A DNA stretch of 64,000 nt from Acidobacteriota bacterium (GCA_022340665.1 JAJDNM010000072.1:1-64000), one strand, 5' to 3'; counted from the stretch's first letter, positions 8,097 through 17,651 are shown. Program-made: numbers and translations. Notes: generated by a model not told the origin, from the letters alone.

Positions 8097-10150
8097 TGAA
8101 CACGTTGCGCAAGGCCGGCGACGAGCGTCGGCGCCGCGTGCGATACGACGAAGAGCTGAACGAACAGCAATTGGAAGCCGTTATGCACCCGGGCGGGCCG
8201 ATGCTGGTGCTCGCCGGTGCGGGCACCGGAAAAACCCGAACCCTCGTGTATCGGACCAGCCGACTGATCGAAGACGGCGTGCCTCCAGGTAAGATCCTGC
8301 TGCTGACCTTCACCAACAAGGCGGCGAGGGAGATGATGGATCGGGTCGAAGGCCTCGTCGAAAGCGCTACAACCCGCATCACCGGCGGTACGTTTCATTC
8401 TGCGGGGCATCGAATTCTCAGACGCTATGCCGAACTGATCGGATACAGCACGCGTTTTTCGATCCTCGACCGTGAAGACTCAACCGACCTGATGGGAGTG
8501 GCCCTGGCAGATGTCAGCCCCGACACACCGGTCCGTCGCATGCCTCGCCCGCGCCTGCTGGTCGACCTCTACAGCTTCGTTATCAACACCGGCCACGAGC
8601 TGGCAGAAGTCTTGACCAAACGCGCACCCCAATTCCTGGACGAGGCCGAGCTCATCGCCGATGTGTTCAAGCGATATCTGGAGCGCAAGCGCCAGGCGGA
8701 TCTGATGGATTTTGACGACCTGCTCCTCAACTGGTTGCTGCTGTTGAGCAGGTTTCCGAACGCCCGGGCGGAGCTGCTCGATCGGTTCGACCACATCCTG
8801 GTCGACGAGTATCAGGATACCAACCGTCTACAGGCCGACATCGTCGATGCGATGCTCGGCCCGGACCGCAACCTTATGGTCGTGGGAGATGACGCGCAGT
8901 CGATCTACGGATTTCGCGGCGCGGACTTCTCGAATATCCTCGGGTTTCCGGATCGGCATCCGGACTGTCGGGTGTTTCGCCTCGAGACGAACTACCGCTC
9001 ATTCCCTCCCATTCTCGACCTTGCCAACGCGTCAATCGAGCACAACATGAACCAATTCCGAAAGACCCTGCGGCCGGATCGAACAGGCGACACACTGCCA
9101 GTCGAAATCGCTGTTCCAACACCCGAGATTCAGGCCAGCCACATTGCCGGCAGCCTCCTGGAACTCCAGGAAGAAGGATTCGATCTCGAGGATATCGCCG
9201 TGCTGTATCGCAACCACGCGCACTCTCTCGACCTCCAGGTAGAGCTCACCCGAAGGAACATCCCGTATCGGGTCCGATCGGGACTTCGGTTCTTCGAGCA
9301 TCGGCACGTCAAGGACGTGCTTGCCCATCTGCGGTATATCGACAATCCGCGTGACGAGATCGCATTTGCCCGCCTCGTCAAGCTGCGCGACGGGTTCGGG
9401 CCGCGTCTCGCGGTCCGCGTGTGGGAAAACATCTCTGGTGGGGACGGCCTGAAGCGTCTCTGTTCCCTCGATTCGGCATCACTCGGTCTCCCACGGATCG
9501 CCAGAGCTTCCCTGGTGGAGCTGCAATCTCTGGCGAACGAGCTTTCCGAGCCGCGGCTGCTCGCCCAACCGGGAGAGGTCATCCGGCTGGTCGTCGAGTC
9601 GTTCTACGCAGCCTGGTCCCGGGCCCATCTCGACAACGCCGGCGCCAGGCTCGAAGATCTCGAACAGCTTGCACTCTTCGCCGACGGATACCCCGACCTC
9701 AACACCTTCCTGTCGGAAGTCACGCTGCTCAACGATCTCTCGGGCGAGGATGCCATGGCCGGCCCACCGGACGAGATGGTCACCCTCTCTACCGTCCACC
9801 AGGCCAAAGGGATCGAGTGGCGCGCGGTCTTCGTCATCTGGCTGGCGGAGGGGCGGTTCCCATCCTTTCGAGCCGAGGATGAAGAGGAGGAACGGCGCCT
9901 GTTCTATGTCGCCGCCACCCGCGCCAGGGACCGCCTTTTCCTCGTCCGGCCGGAAATCGCGCGTGATCGGTATCGTGTGGACACGATCCTCGTTCCCTCC
10001 CGTTTTCTGACCGAACTTCCGGCAGAGGTGAGAGAGCTGAAGGCGGTGGCCGAGGAGCGGCCCGCAGACGGTCTCGACGCCCTCCCAGGCGGCGGCCGTT
10101 ATACCCTGCCGTCGTTCCTCAAAGAACCTTCTGACGACGACGTCAATTGA
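8093..10150 (+). CDS. UvrD/Rep-family ATP-dependent DNA helicase (superfamily 1)
   Basis: The 685-residue protein has all main SF1A motifs: Walker A AGAGTGKT at 41-48, motif Ia LTFTNKAAREM, motif II DEYQDTN near residue 240, motif III GDDAQSIYGFRGA, motif IV YRNH, motif V TVHQAKGIEW and motif VI RLFYVAATRARDRL. It is of normal length for the family, with a short unstructured tail. It would unwind DNA in repair or replication restart. Whether it is UvrD, PcrA or Rep cannot be settled; the short C-terminal part lacks a clear Tudor-like UvrD tail. The start overlaps the GNAT stop (ATGA). Confidence 0.92.
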   Translation: MMNTLRKAGDERRRRVRYDEELNEQQLEAVMHPGGPMLVLAGAGTGKTRTLVYRTSRLIEDGVPPGKILLLTFTNKAAREMMDRVEGLVESATTRITGGTFHSAGHRILRRYAELIGYSTRFSILDREDSTDLMGVALADVSPDTPVRRMPRPRLLVDLYSFVINTGHELAEVLTKRAPQFLDEAELIADVFKRYLERKRQADLMDFDDLLLNWLLLLSRFPNARAELLDRFDHILVDEYQDTNRLQADIVDAMLGPDRNLMVVGDDAQSIYGFRGADFSNILGFPDRHPDCRVFRLETNYRSFPPILDLANASIEHNMNQFRKTLRPDRTGDTLPVEIAVPTPEIQASHIAGSLLELQEEGFDLEDIAVLYRNHAHSLDLQVELTRRNIPYRVRSGLRFFEHRHVKDVLAHLRYIDNPRDEIAFARLVKLRDGFGPRLAVRVWENISGGDGLKRLCSLDSASLGLPRIARASLVELQSLANELSEPRLLAQPGEVIRLVVESFYAAWSRAHLDNAGARLEDLEQLALFADGYPDLNTFLSEVTLLNDLSGEDAMAGPPDEMVTLSTVHQAKGIEWRAVFVIWLAEGRFPSFRAEDEEEERRLFYVAATRARDRLFLVRPEIARDRYRVDTILVPSRFLTELPAEVRELKAVAEERPADGLDALPGGGRYTLPSFLKEPSDDDVN

Positions 10151-10205
10151 ATTGTCGCCTCTCGATGGCTGCCCGTCGCACCCGGCCGACACGGGTGCTC
10201 AGGGC

Positions 10206-10234
10206 TTGACAACGTCGATTTTAATCATTAGAAT
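10206..10234 (+). promoter_or_regulatory. Sigma70-type promoter of the thioredoxin gene
   Basis: TTGACA (10206-10211) and TAGAAT (10229-10234) are separated by exactly 17 bases inside an AT-rich island (about 10205-10300) in an otherwise GC-rich genome. The island also holds TTGAATAG (10239-10246) and TATTCATAT (10260-10268), which recur in front of the cytochrome genes. Confidence 0.75.
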
Positions 10235-10301
10235 ATACTTGAATAGTTATTAAGTTAATTATTCATATCATACGTTTCATAGCCGACAAAGGAGAACTCT
10301 C

Positions 10302-10679
10302 ATGGCAGTCACGCAACTGACTCAAAAGAATATTGAAGAAACCATCAACAACAACGACATCGTCGTGATCGATTTCTGGGCACCTTGGTGCGGTCCCTGC
10401 CAGAACTTCAAACCCATCTTCGAGGATGCGTCCGAACGGCACACGGATGCGGCCTTCGCCTCGTGCAACACCGAAGAGCAGCAGGAGCTGGCCGCGATGT
10501 TCCAGATCCGGTCGATCCCGACCCTGGTTGTGTTCCGGGAAGGCGTCGGTATCTTCGGTCAACCGGGCATGTTGCCCGCCGAGGCTCTTGACGAGCTGAT
10601 GGACAAGGTTCGGGACCTGGACATGGATGAGGTCCGGGCCGAGGTCGAGAAGCAGCAAGAAGACATCGCTGACGCTTGA
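10302..10679 (+). CDS. Thioredoxin-family protein
   Basis: The 125-residue cytoplasmic protein shows the thioredoxin fold with the active site WCGPC at 29-33 and the cis-proline loop SIPTL near residue 72. It would reduce disulfides at the expense of a thioredoxin reductase not seen here. The N-terminal half is close to classical TrxA, while the C-terminal helix is longer and very acidic (last 25 residues). The ribosome site is AAGGAGAA. It has a strong promoter and a long terminator, so it is a single-gene transcript. Confidence 0.9.
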   Translation: MAVTQLTQKNIEETINNNDIVVIDFWAPWCGPCQNFKPIFEDASERHTDAAFASCNTEEQQELAAMFQIRSIPTLVVFREGVGIFGQPGMLPAEALDELMDKVRDLDMDEVRAEVEKQQEDIADA

Positions 10680-10726
10680 TCCCAAGAGTCGGAGACACCT
10701 CCGATCCCGGACTGGTGACGAGAAAC

Positions 10727-10777
10727 GCGCCCCGATTCCCACTGCTGTGGGATCGGGGCGCATCGATTTTCATTCTT
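10727..10777 (+). terminator. Rho-independent terminator of the thioredoxin gene
   Basis: GCGCCCCGAT-TCCCAC pairs with GTGGGATCGGGGCGC (10727-10742 with 10747-10761, one bulge) around a short loop and is followed by a T-rich tail to 10777. Confidence 0.8.
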
Positions 10778-10869
10778 AGCGAGGATTCGCATCGACACCT
10801 GCCAAGCATCGCACGAGGCAGCACAGTCATGAAATGCGCGGACGAGTATGATGGTCGCCGGAATGGGGA

Positions 10870-12120
10870 ATGGCTGAACCCGAAGCGACTGAAACGGAGC
10901 CCAGCCTGGAGACATCGCTGGGGTGGCTTGCGGTCGTTCTCGCCGTTTCCCTCCCCCTCTACCGACCCTGGGTGACCCTTGCGACAACCGCGATCTTCGT
11001 TCTATGGATCATCGGAGGACGGCTCAGAAGCTACGCGACCCGACTGAAGGGCCACCGGCTGACCCTCGCTGTCCTGTGCTTCATCGGCCTCAACATCATC
11101 TCTCTGCTGTGGTCCAGCGATCCTGCGGCCGGGTTCAGGTACCTCACGAAATATAGGTACCTGCTCCTGATCCCGATGGTCGCGACCGCCGCCAAGCCGA
11201 TCTACCGCCGATATGCGGTCAATGCTTTCGAACTCGCGGCCGGCGCATCGGTCGTGCTCTCTCTCGGCGTGTACGTCGACCTGCTCCGTATTCGAGATTC
11301 CCACCCGGGTAATCCATCGCCAGTCATGGCCCACCTCGACTACGGCCTGCTGCTCGCCCTCGCCGCCCTGCTCATCCTGGCGCGCGTGCTTTACACGGAA
11401 ATGCCCGTGCTCCGCCGAACCGCCTGGTCCGGTCTCGCCATGCTCGTGATCGTCGGCCTTTTCATCAACATCGGCCGCGCCGGCCAGCTGGCGTTCGTGG
11501 GGGGCCTGGCGGTTCTCCTGATTCACTGGATGATCGACCGCTCCATCCGCATCAGAGTCGCCATCGTCGTCGGGACCCTTCTAACCCTCGTCGCGCTATG
11601 GTTCGCTCTTCCGACGATTCAGACTCGAGTTCAACAGTCCCGGTCGGATCTCACTGCGGCCCTCGTCCATCATCGCTATGACGGGAATCTCGGCGGACGA
11701 GTCGCGGCATTCGTCGTCGCACGGGATGTATTTCGAGAGAATCCCCTCTTTGGAACCGGAGTCGGCGGCAACATGGGGGCGTTTCGAACCGCAATCGATA
11801 CCCGGTTCCCCCAATTCAAGCCGTCTATCTACTGGTATCCCCACCTTCACAACCAGTACACGCAGATCGCCACCGAACTCGGGTTGGCTGGCCTGATCGC
11901 GGTGGCCTGGATCTTTTGGGAACTGATCCGGGTCCCCGACCGACGCCGGGAACTCGATGCGGCGGCCCTCGTCCTGGCGACGGTCTATCTGCTCGGCTTC
12001 CTCGGAGAGCCATACTTTCACAAGCAGATCACACTGGTGCTCTTCAGTCTCTTCGCTGGCCTCATCTCGGCTGAACAACTGGATACACAGGGTTCAGCCA
12101 CCTTATCGACCGAAAGCTGA
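10870..12120 (+). CDS. O-antigen ligase / Wzy-type polymerase family membrane protein
   Basis: The 416-residue protein has about ten to twelve hydrophobic segments and a large loop before the last helices. In that loop, the sequence GTGVGGNMGAFR is followed by PHLHNQYTQIATELGLAG; the HNQY histidine is the conserved residue of the WaaL/O-antigen ligase family. These enzymes join undecaprenyl-linked glycans to lipid A core, or polymerise repeats, at the outer face of the inner membrane. The convergent neighbour is a WaaE-like glycosyltransferase, which supports a role in surface polysaccharide. The precise acceptor cannot be told. Confidence 0.8.
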   Translation: MAEPEATETEPSLETSLGWLAVVLAVSLPLYRPWVTLATTAIFVLWIIGGRLRSYATRLKGHRLTLAVLCFIGLNIISLLWSSDPAAGFRYLTKYRYLLLIPMVATAAKPIYRRYAVNAFELAAGASVVLSLGVYVDLLRIRDSHPGNPSPVMAHLDYGLLLALAALLILARVLYTEMPVLRRTAWSGLAMLVIVGLFINIGRAGQLAFVGGLAVLLIHWMIDRSIRIRVAIVVGTLLTLVALWFALPTIQTRVQQSRSDLTAALVHHRYDGNLGGRVAAFVVARDVFRENPLFGTGVGGNMGAFRTAIDTRFPQFKPSIYWYPHLHNQYTQIATELGLAGLIAVAWIFWELIRVPDRRRELDAAALVLATVYLLGFLGEPYFHKQITLVLFSLFAGLISAEQLDTQGSATLSTES

Positions 12121-12153
12121 CACTGGTCTGTAGAGCCGCAATCGTCGGCCACG

Positions 12154-13071
12154 CTACAGGTCGTCCTGTTGGCGCTCCTCGAGATCCTTCAGCCCTTCCC
12201 ATGTGTTGTTGTCCTCATCGAACTCGGGCAGCACGGGAGGGATACCTCGTTCCTCGTTGACCTGCCAGCCCCACAGAATCGCGAACTTCATGTAGGTGCT
12301 ATAAGACTGGAGGAGACAGAAAACGATGCCCAAAGCACCATCGAGGATTCCCAGCTGCAGAAAATAGGTGCGAAGAAACCGCCAGGTGGGCCGAAGCAAT
12401 ACCTCGAGAGCGCTCGTTCGGTCACCATCTCGCCAGCACTGGGCTGCGTTCCAGTACCCGTACTTGGCCAACCGAAAGGCGTATTCGTCAAAGCTCCGAT
12501 CAACCATGTAATGCTCGATCGGGTTGTCGAGAGTCGGCACCTCGCCCGTCGTGTGCAGCACCGAGTGAACGCGGCGATTCTCATAGTAGGCGGCACCCGA
12601 TTTGAAGAGCCTCGCCACCTGATCATGTTGCCAACCCGAATACCGAATCCGTTTTCCGAGAATATAGACATTGCGGTTCATCATGTAGGCGGTGTGCTCG
12701 GGTCCGCCAGCCAGCAGATCCTCGACCTCGGCGCGCAGCCCATCGGTGCATCGCTCGTCGGAATCCAAAAGGAAAATCCAATCATTGGCCACGTGCTGCA
12801 TCGCCCAGTTCTTCTGAGCGCCAGCGCCATAGTAGTCGCGCTGAAAAAACTTGACCTTTTCGTATCTCTGCGCGATTTCCGGTGTCCGGTCAGAGGAGAA
12901 TGAATCGACCACTACGATCTCGTCACACCACAGAAGTGATTCAATGCATTCTCCGATATTGTGTTCCTCGTTGAACGAGGTGACGACACCGCTCACCTTC
13001 GGCCTCGGGCGGCCGTCTGCGGTCATACTCGTTTCGAGTTCGGAACCCATCGCGTTCACCTCGCGTTTCAT
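12154..13071 (-). CDS. Family 2 glycosyltransferase, LPS-core WaaE/KdtX-like
   Basis: The 305-residue cytoplasmic or membrane-associated enzyme starts with a GT-A fold: VSGVVTSFNEEHNIGECI at 25-42, VVVDSFSSDRT, then the acceptor-side metal motif LLDSDERC near residue 105. The pattern of SDER followed by YSGWQHDQVARLF closely resembles LPS inner-core glycosyltransferases of the WaaE group. The C-terminal third has a hydrophobic segment. It is convergent with the O-antigen ligase. The start ATG has GGAAG upstream. Confidence 0.85.
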   Translation of the reverse strand: MKREVNAMGSELETSMTADGRPRPKVSGVVTSFNEEHNIGECIESLLWCDEIVVVDSFSSDRTPEIAQRYEKVKFFQRDYYGAGAQKNWAMQHVANDWIFLLDSDERCTDGLRAEVEDLLAGGPEHTAYMMNRNVYILGKRIRYSGWQHDQVARLFKSGAAYYENRRVHSVLHTTGEVPTLDNPIEHYMVDRSFDEYAFRLAKYGYWNAAQCWRDGDRTSALEVLLRPTWRFLRTYFLQLGILDGALGIVFCLLQSYSTYMKFAILWGWQVNEERGIPPVLPEFDEDNNTWEGLKDLEERQQDDL

Positions 13072-13161
13072 CTGCTTCCGGGCAAAAATCGAGACGCGTA
13101 CTCGGGCCGCGAAATCCTAGCATATTCGGCGTTTCGAGCAATTTAGGGTTATCATGGAGTG

Positions 13162-13872
13162 ATGGCCGACAGCAGGCAACACGTCTTGGTCGTCGGCGCC
13201 AACAAGACCGGCCTCGAGCGCGTCGCTCCCCTGCTCCGACGCGCCGAGTTTAGCGTGCATTCGGTCGAACCCTCTCCCTTCCTGCTCGATCTGGTTTTGA
13301 GCACCCCTTTCGAGCTCGTGATCGTCGACTATCCGCTCGACACATTGCCCCTGGACGACCTGATCGACACTTTGCGCGACGAAGGATCGGCATGCCGTAA
13401 CGCCGGTCTGTTGCTACTCGCCGAGCCCGACCTGTTGGAGGACGCCCAGGCGATGGTAGATCTGGGCGCAAACCGAGCCATCTGCTGCGAATGGAGCGAG
13501 GCGCGCCTCTGGCAATCAATCGGTGATCTTCTGGAGGTGGCGCCGAGGGTCTTCATGCGGGTTCTGATGCACGCAGAGATCGAGGTCAAGAATCAACGCA
13601 ATCGGGCGATTTTCCAGACGGTGAACCTGTCGGCCTCTGGAGCACTCCTCCAGGGATCCGACAAGCTCACGCCTGGGGAAACTTTCGAATTCCTATTCCG
13701 ACTCCCCGGGGGAGGACTGGTCGAGGGCCAGGCGGAGGTCGTGCGTCAGACCAACCCACTTCGGGAGGGCATCGACGGCATCGGAACCCGATTCACCTCG
13801 TTCGGGGAAAATTGCGAGGAACGCCTGTTGTCCCACATCGATCGTCAGATCTCGCTTGGCCAGATGAGGTAG
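13162..13872 (+). CDS. PilZ-domain protein with degenerate receiver-like N-terminus
   Basis: The 236-residue protein has an N-terminal alpha/beta part (about 5-125) that follows the receiver fold. VLVVGANKTG stands in place of the acidic pocket, so only the VIVDYPL aspartate remains of the phosphorylation site. The C-terminal part (about 130-236) is a PilZ domain with NLSASG, the [D/N]xSxxG cyclic-di-GMP motif; the preceding arginine motif is imperfect (QRNR). It may bind c-di-GMP without being phosphorylated. An in-frame GTG one codon upstream is an alternative start; no strong ribosome site is seen. It stands alone between divergent and convergent neighbours. Confidence 0.7.
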   Translation: MADSRQHVLVVGANKTGLERVAPLLRRAEFSVHSVEPSPFLLDLVLSTPFELVIVDYPLDTLPLDDLIDTLRDEGSACRNAGLLLLAEPDLLEDAQAMVDLGANRAICCEWSEARLWQSIGDLLEVAPRVFMRVLMHAEIEVKNQRNRAIFQTVNLSASGALLQGSDKLTPGETFEFLFRLPGGGLVEGQAEVVRQTNPLREGIDGIGTRFTSFGENCEERLLSHIDRQISLGQMR

Positions 13873-13887
13873 GTGTTTCTCGGAGAC

Positions 13888-13924
13888 AATTCGGAACTCG
13901 GAAGTCGGAATTCGGAGTTTTCGG
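13888..13924. repeat. Heptamer-repeat block, copy 2
   Basis: Five near-tandem heptamers, AATTCGG, AACTCGG, AAGTCGG, AATTCGG and a final variant, begin 16 bases past the stop of the PilZ gene. Confidence 0.6.
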
Positions 13925-13957
13925 CATCCCTGGCGGGTTAGAGATGACCTACCGAGG

Positions 13958-15220
13958 TTAGCGGACGAGAGTGAGTGACAGCCACGGCCAGTAGGTGATG
14001 ACCAGCACCGTCAGCAGGAGTATCGCCAAGAATGGCAGGGTCGCGCGGTAAAGCTGAACCACCGGTCTTTCGAATCGGTAGCTGGCAATGAAAAGGTTCA
14101 TCCCGACCGGCGGCGTACAGTAACCTATCTGCATGTTTGCAAGGAAGATCATGCCCAAGTGGATCGGGTCGACGCCGAAACCCGCCGCGACGGGCAGGAT
14201 GAGCGGTACCACAATGACGAGGGCGGAAAAGATGTCGAGCATCATCCCGAGAACGAGCAAAAAGATGTTGAGCAGGATCAGGAAGCTCAGCTTGGATGAG
14301 ATGTGGGCGGTCACCCACTCGAAGAGCTTCATCGGCACCTGTTGGTCGATCATGTAGTTGGTCGATGCGAGGGACACCCCGAGAATGATCAGGATACCCC
14401 CGACCAGCACCATCGAGTCCCGCATCACTCGCGGCAGCTCTGCGAGCCGGATGTCGCCGTAAATAAGCACTTCGACGATAAACACATAGACCACGGTCAC
14501 CGCCGCCGCCTCCGAGACCGCGAAAAAGCCACTGTACACCCCGCCGAGCACGATGATTGGAAGCGGAATCTCCCAGATCGACTCACGCAGCGCCGCCACC
14601 GCCTCGCGGCGATCGAACGCCGTCCGCTCGACGCGCTCGCGAACGGATCGTCCCTCGCGCATGCAGTACAGCGATAGCAGCAGGAGCATGAGCAATCCGG
14701 GCAGAACCCCGGCCACAAACAGGTCACCTACCGGTTGTTCGGAGATGACGCCGTAGAGGATCAACGGCAGGGAGGGCGCAAAGAGTAGCCCGAGGCTGCC
14801 GGATGTTGTGACCAGGCCGAGGTTGAACTGTTCGCGGTAACCGGCGGCCGACAACGCCGGATAGAGCAGAGCGCCCATTGCGATGATCGTGATCCCCGAC
14901 GCTCCCGTAAACGCGGTGAAGAGGGCGCAAACGAAGAGCGCGACCACGGCGAGGCCGCCCGGCATCCACCCCAGCAAGACGTTGGTGACCCTGACGAGGC
15001 GTCGCGGCGCGTCACTCTCACCAAGCAGGTAGCCGGCAAAGGTGAAGAGCGGGATGGCGATCAGGACCGGAATCTCGGACACCCTGAAGATCTCCATCGG
15101 CACGACCATGAGGTCGATGTCCGAGCTCGCAAATCCGACCAGAGCGCCCGCCGCGATAATCGCGAACAACGGCGTGCCAAGCACCGCGAGCAGAATCAAG
15201 ACGATTCCGACGAGGATCAC
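13958..15220 (-). CDS. dctM: TRAP transporter large membrane subunit DctM
   Basis: The 420-residue protein is highly hydrophobic with about 12 segments and forms the transport channel of a TRAP transporter. Recognisable are GASGITIIAMGALLYPAL, FAPSLPLILYG and, near the end, GYCTPPVGMNLF, all typical of DctM. The GTG start overlaps the stop of dctQ (GTGA), and the length then fits the family. It is the last gene of tatT-dctP-dctQ-dctM. Confidence 0.92.
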   Translation of the reverse strand: MILVGIVLILLAVLGTPLFAIIAAGALVGFASSDIDLMVVPMEIFRVSEIPVLIAIPLFTFAGYLLGESDAPRRLVRVTNVLLGWMPGGLAVVALFVCALFTAFTGASGITIIAMGALLYPALSAAGYREQFNLGLVTTSGSLGLLFAPSLPLILYGVISEQPVGDLFVAGVLPGLLMLLLLSLYCMREGRSVRERVERTAFDRREAVAALRESIWEIPLPIIVLGGVYSGFFAVSEAAAVTVVYVFIVEVLIYGDIRLAELPRVMRDSMVLVGGILIILGVSLASTNYMIDQQVPMKLFEWVTAHISSKLSFLILLNIFLLVLGMMLDIFSALVIVVPLILPVAAGFGVDPIHLGMIFLANMQIGYCTPPVGMNLFIASYRFERPVVQLYRATLPFLAILLLTVLVITYWPWLSLTLVR

Positions 15221-15729
15221 GGTTCGGCCTCCCCGCCAAAGAATTGCCCCCCGTGTCGAATAGCGAAAAGGAGGTACCGCAGAGCTATGACGCCGAAGGC
15301 GACCGGCAGGATCACTTCGCAGGCCCAAACTGGCACGGAGGCAATTACAGTCATGCCGGATGCCCGGTCCTCCACGACGAGGCGGACGGCGTTCCAGGCG
15401 ACAACCGCGGAAACGCCGGAAGTGAAGAGATCCGTGATCACTCGAACACGGGCACGCCACCGTGCCGGAAGAAAACGCGACACGGCATCGATCGATATCT
15501 GCTTGTCGGCCCTGGTGGCGACCATCGCGCCTATCATTCCGACCCACAAGACGCTGATTCGCAGCACCGGATCTGCCCAGATGATGGCTCCATCGAAGAG
15601 ATTTCGGAGGACGATCTGGGAGGCCGAGAGAGCTACCATTGCGGCGAGCAGCGCCACCAGGAGTGCGTCCTCGATGAGCGCCGTCGCCCGAATGAGGCGG
15701 GCGACGACGGAGTGCTCAGCCTGTTGCAT
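15217..15729 (-). CDS. dctQ: TRAP transporter small membrane subunit DctQ
   Basis: The 170-residue protein has four hydrophobic segments and the conserved ISVLWVGMIGAMVATRADKQISID stretch of DctQ, where the W-G-A-x-R/K-x-x-K-x-I-x-x-D pattern is clear. It pairs with DctM in the inner membrane. It starts two bases after the dctP stop and overlaps dctM by four bases. Confidence 0.9.
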   Translation of the reverse strand: MQQAEHSVVARLIRATALIEDALLVALLAAMVALSASQIVLRNLFDGAIIWADPVLRISVLWVGMIGAMVATRADKQISIDAVSRFLPARWRARVRVITDLFTSGVSAVVAWNAVRLVVEDRASGMTVIASVPVWACEVILPVAFGVIALRYLLFAIRHGGQFFGGEAEP

Positions 15730-15731
15730 CC

Positions 15732-16757
15732 TCAGCCGCCGCCTATTTCGGAGGACCGTTGTGCTCGGTAGGTCTTGACGAGGTTGTCGACCATCGCGAT
15801 CGTCGCCGGATTGTAATTGCGCTCTTCAACCAGTTGCTTGGTTGCCGTAGCGGCGATCTCGTTCCATTGATCGAGGGTCGCATCCGTCGGATCGACGAAC
15901 TCGACGCCCTGTTTGGCAAGAGCCTCTCTCGCCTCGGCATTGTCTTTTCTGCTGGCCTCGTCGAGCGCTCGGATCGCCCGTGCCATCAGCTCGCGGACGA
16001 TCTCCTGGTCTGCGTCGCTGATTCGATGAAAAGCCTTGGTGCTGACGATCGTCGTGCCACAGACATAGGTAATCGGGAGGTCGGTCAGGTATTTGGCCTT
16101 GGTGAACCACTGCAATGCGATCGCTCCCACCGGGGGTGCAGCGACGGTGTCGATGAGACCCGTCTGCAAGCCCGTGAGAACGTCCGAGATCGGGAGTGGG
16201 ACGGGCGACAACCCGGTCGCCTTGGCAATCGCCAGGGACACCGGATCGCCCTGCGGCACCCACGCCTTGCGCCCTCTGAGATCCTCGAATGTCCTCGTCG
16301 GTTTTGCCGACAGCAAATAGTTGAAACCTGTTTCAGTGATACCAAACGACAGAAATCCCTTCTTCTCGAGCCCGTCAATCAAAACCTGGTCCATTCGGTC
16401 GCGGACGAAATCCACCTCTCCCTCCGAGCGAAAGAGCAGCGGCAGGCTGTATATCTCGAAGTCGGGATTGATTGTGGCTACGCTCGCCGCGAGCACGACG
16501 CCGCCTTGTAGTTGGCCGATACGAATCTTGCGCAGCACCGCCGAATCGGTACCCATCGTACCTCCAGGATAGAAGCGAAAGGACACCCGCCCCTCAGTCT
16601 GCTCCTCGATTTCTTCGGCAGCCTTCTTCAACTCCTTCATCCACAGAGTCCCGTCAGGGGCCATGGTGGCTATTTTCAAACGAACACCCTGCGCGCCCAC
16701 CGGCAGTGCGATGAGCAAAGCCAGAATTGCGGCGGACAGAGTTCTGGTAATCGCCAT
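15732..16757 (-). CDS. dctP: TRAP transporter periplasmic solute-binding protein DctP
   Basis: The 341-residue protein has a signal peptide ending near residue 22 (LPVGAQG). The DctP fold is shown by LKIATMAPDGTLWMKELKKAAEEIEEQT, by FYPGGTMGTDSAVLRKIRIGQLQG and by the ligand-binding segment FEDLRGRKAWVPQ, whose arginine normally clamps a carboxylate. The substrate is therefore probably an organic acid, but it cannot be named. In TatT-containing systems the DctP partner docks onto a periplasmic TatT trimer, and tatT lies directly upstream here. Confidence 0.9.
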   Translation of the reverse strand: MAITRTLSAAILALLIALPVGAQGVRLKIATMAPDGTLWMKELKKAAEEIEEQTEGRVSFRFYPGGTMGTDSAVLRKIRIGQLQGGVVLAASVATINPDFEIYSLPLLFRSEGEVDFVRDRMDQVLIDGLEKKGFLSFGITETGFNYLLSAKPTRTFEDLRGRKAWVPQGDPVSLAIAKATGLSPVPLPISDVLTGLQTGLIDTVAAPPVGAIALQWFTKAKYLTDLPITYVCGTTIVSTKAFHRISDADQEIVRELMARAIRALDEASRKDNAEAREALAKQGVEFVDPTDATLDQWNEIAATATKQLVEERNYNPATIAMVDNLVKTYRAQRSSEIGGG

Positions 16758-16760
16758 GTG

Positions 16761-17651
16761 TCAATCTCCAAAATAGTCTTCGGAGGAATCCAACAGGGTT
16801 TTCGCTTCCTCCTGGGCCAAAGTGTTGCTCAGGGTCAAGCCCGGCGCTACCGGATCGGCGTGAATCACCTCTTCGCAGAGGCGGTCATGCAACGCGCGGT
16901 CAAAAACCAGGCGAGCGTAGTTTTTGGCAAGCAATACCTTGGCCATCAGGTTCCTTCCGTTCGACAGCGCGATCACCTTTTCGAAATCCTCCCGCCCCTG
17001 CTCCGGGTTTCCTCCCATCGCCTCCGGTAACAGGGTCGCCAGAATTCCCAGATAGAGAAACGCCGAGCCGTCCTCGAAGGTTTCGTCGAGAGCGACGACC
17101 CGCTGCATCATGGCGTCGACCCGGGCCTTGTCGGCCACCGCCGACCAATCATCGGTGTTGGCTTGGATCCAGGCTGCCCAAGCTGCACCCGCGCCGTAGA
17201 GGGCCTCGACATTCCCGCGGCCAGTCGATGCAACGACCTTCTCAAATTCGTCGTATGGCGCATCCCAAATGTCGCAGGCGTTCTTCTCGCTCTCGCACCA
17301 CGCCGCCCACCCGTAGTCGCGCCCTTTTCGCGAGAGCCTCGAGGCCCTGTCAGGTTCCTCGACAAAGGCACCGGCATAGCTCGAGTAGAGTCCGGCTCCC
17401 GCGAGCAACAGATCGGTGTTTGTCGGATCTTTCGCAATCAGGCCGTCGATCAGCAACAGGTACGCGGGAGCTCCCTGGCGAACGGTCTCAGGGTCGTTCT
17501 GATTGAGAACCGCGTCGGTCAGGCTATCGGCGAGCCCGCTGGTCGCAGAGGTCATCATCGACGAACATCCAAAACTCGACACGGCCATGGCGACAACCAC
17601 CACCGTCCCAGTCCGCCGAAAATTTATGTTCACCCTTTGAAACACGATCAC
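16761..17651 (-). CDS. tatT: TRAP-associated lipoprotein TatT
   Basis: The 296-residue protein has an N-terminal hydrophobic stretch ending in a lipobox-like SSFGC, so it is probably lipid-anchored in the periplasm. The rest is all-helical with TPR-like helices and matches the TatT (TRAP transporter T-component) family: ALYGAGAAWAAWIQANTDDW and the ending with MGGNPEQGREDFEKVIAL. The known family member from Treponema forms a trimer with a pore that binds the solute-binding protein. It is the first gene of the TRAP operon, with only three bases before dctP. Confidence 0.85.
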   Translation of the reverse strand: MIVFQRVNINFRRTGTVVVVAMAVSSFGCSSMMTSATSGLADSLTDAVLNQNDPETVRQGAPAYLLLIDGLIAKDPTNTDLLLAGAGLYSSYAGAFVEEPDRASRLSRKGRDYGWAAWCESEKNACDIWDAPYDEFEKVVASTGRGNVEALYGAGAAWAAWIQANTDDWSAVADKARVDAMMQRVVALDETFEDGSAFLYLGILATLLPEAMGGNPEQGREDFEKVIALSNGRNLMAKVLLAKNYARLVFDRALHDRLCEEVIHADPVAPGLTLSNTLAQEEAKTLLDSSEDYFGD

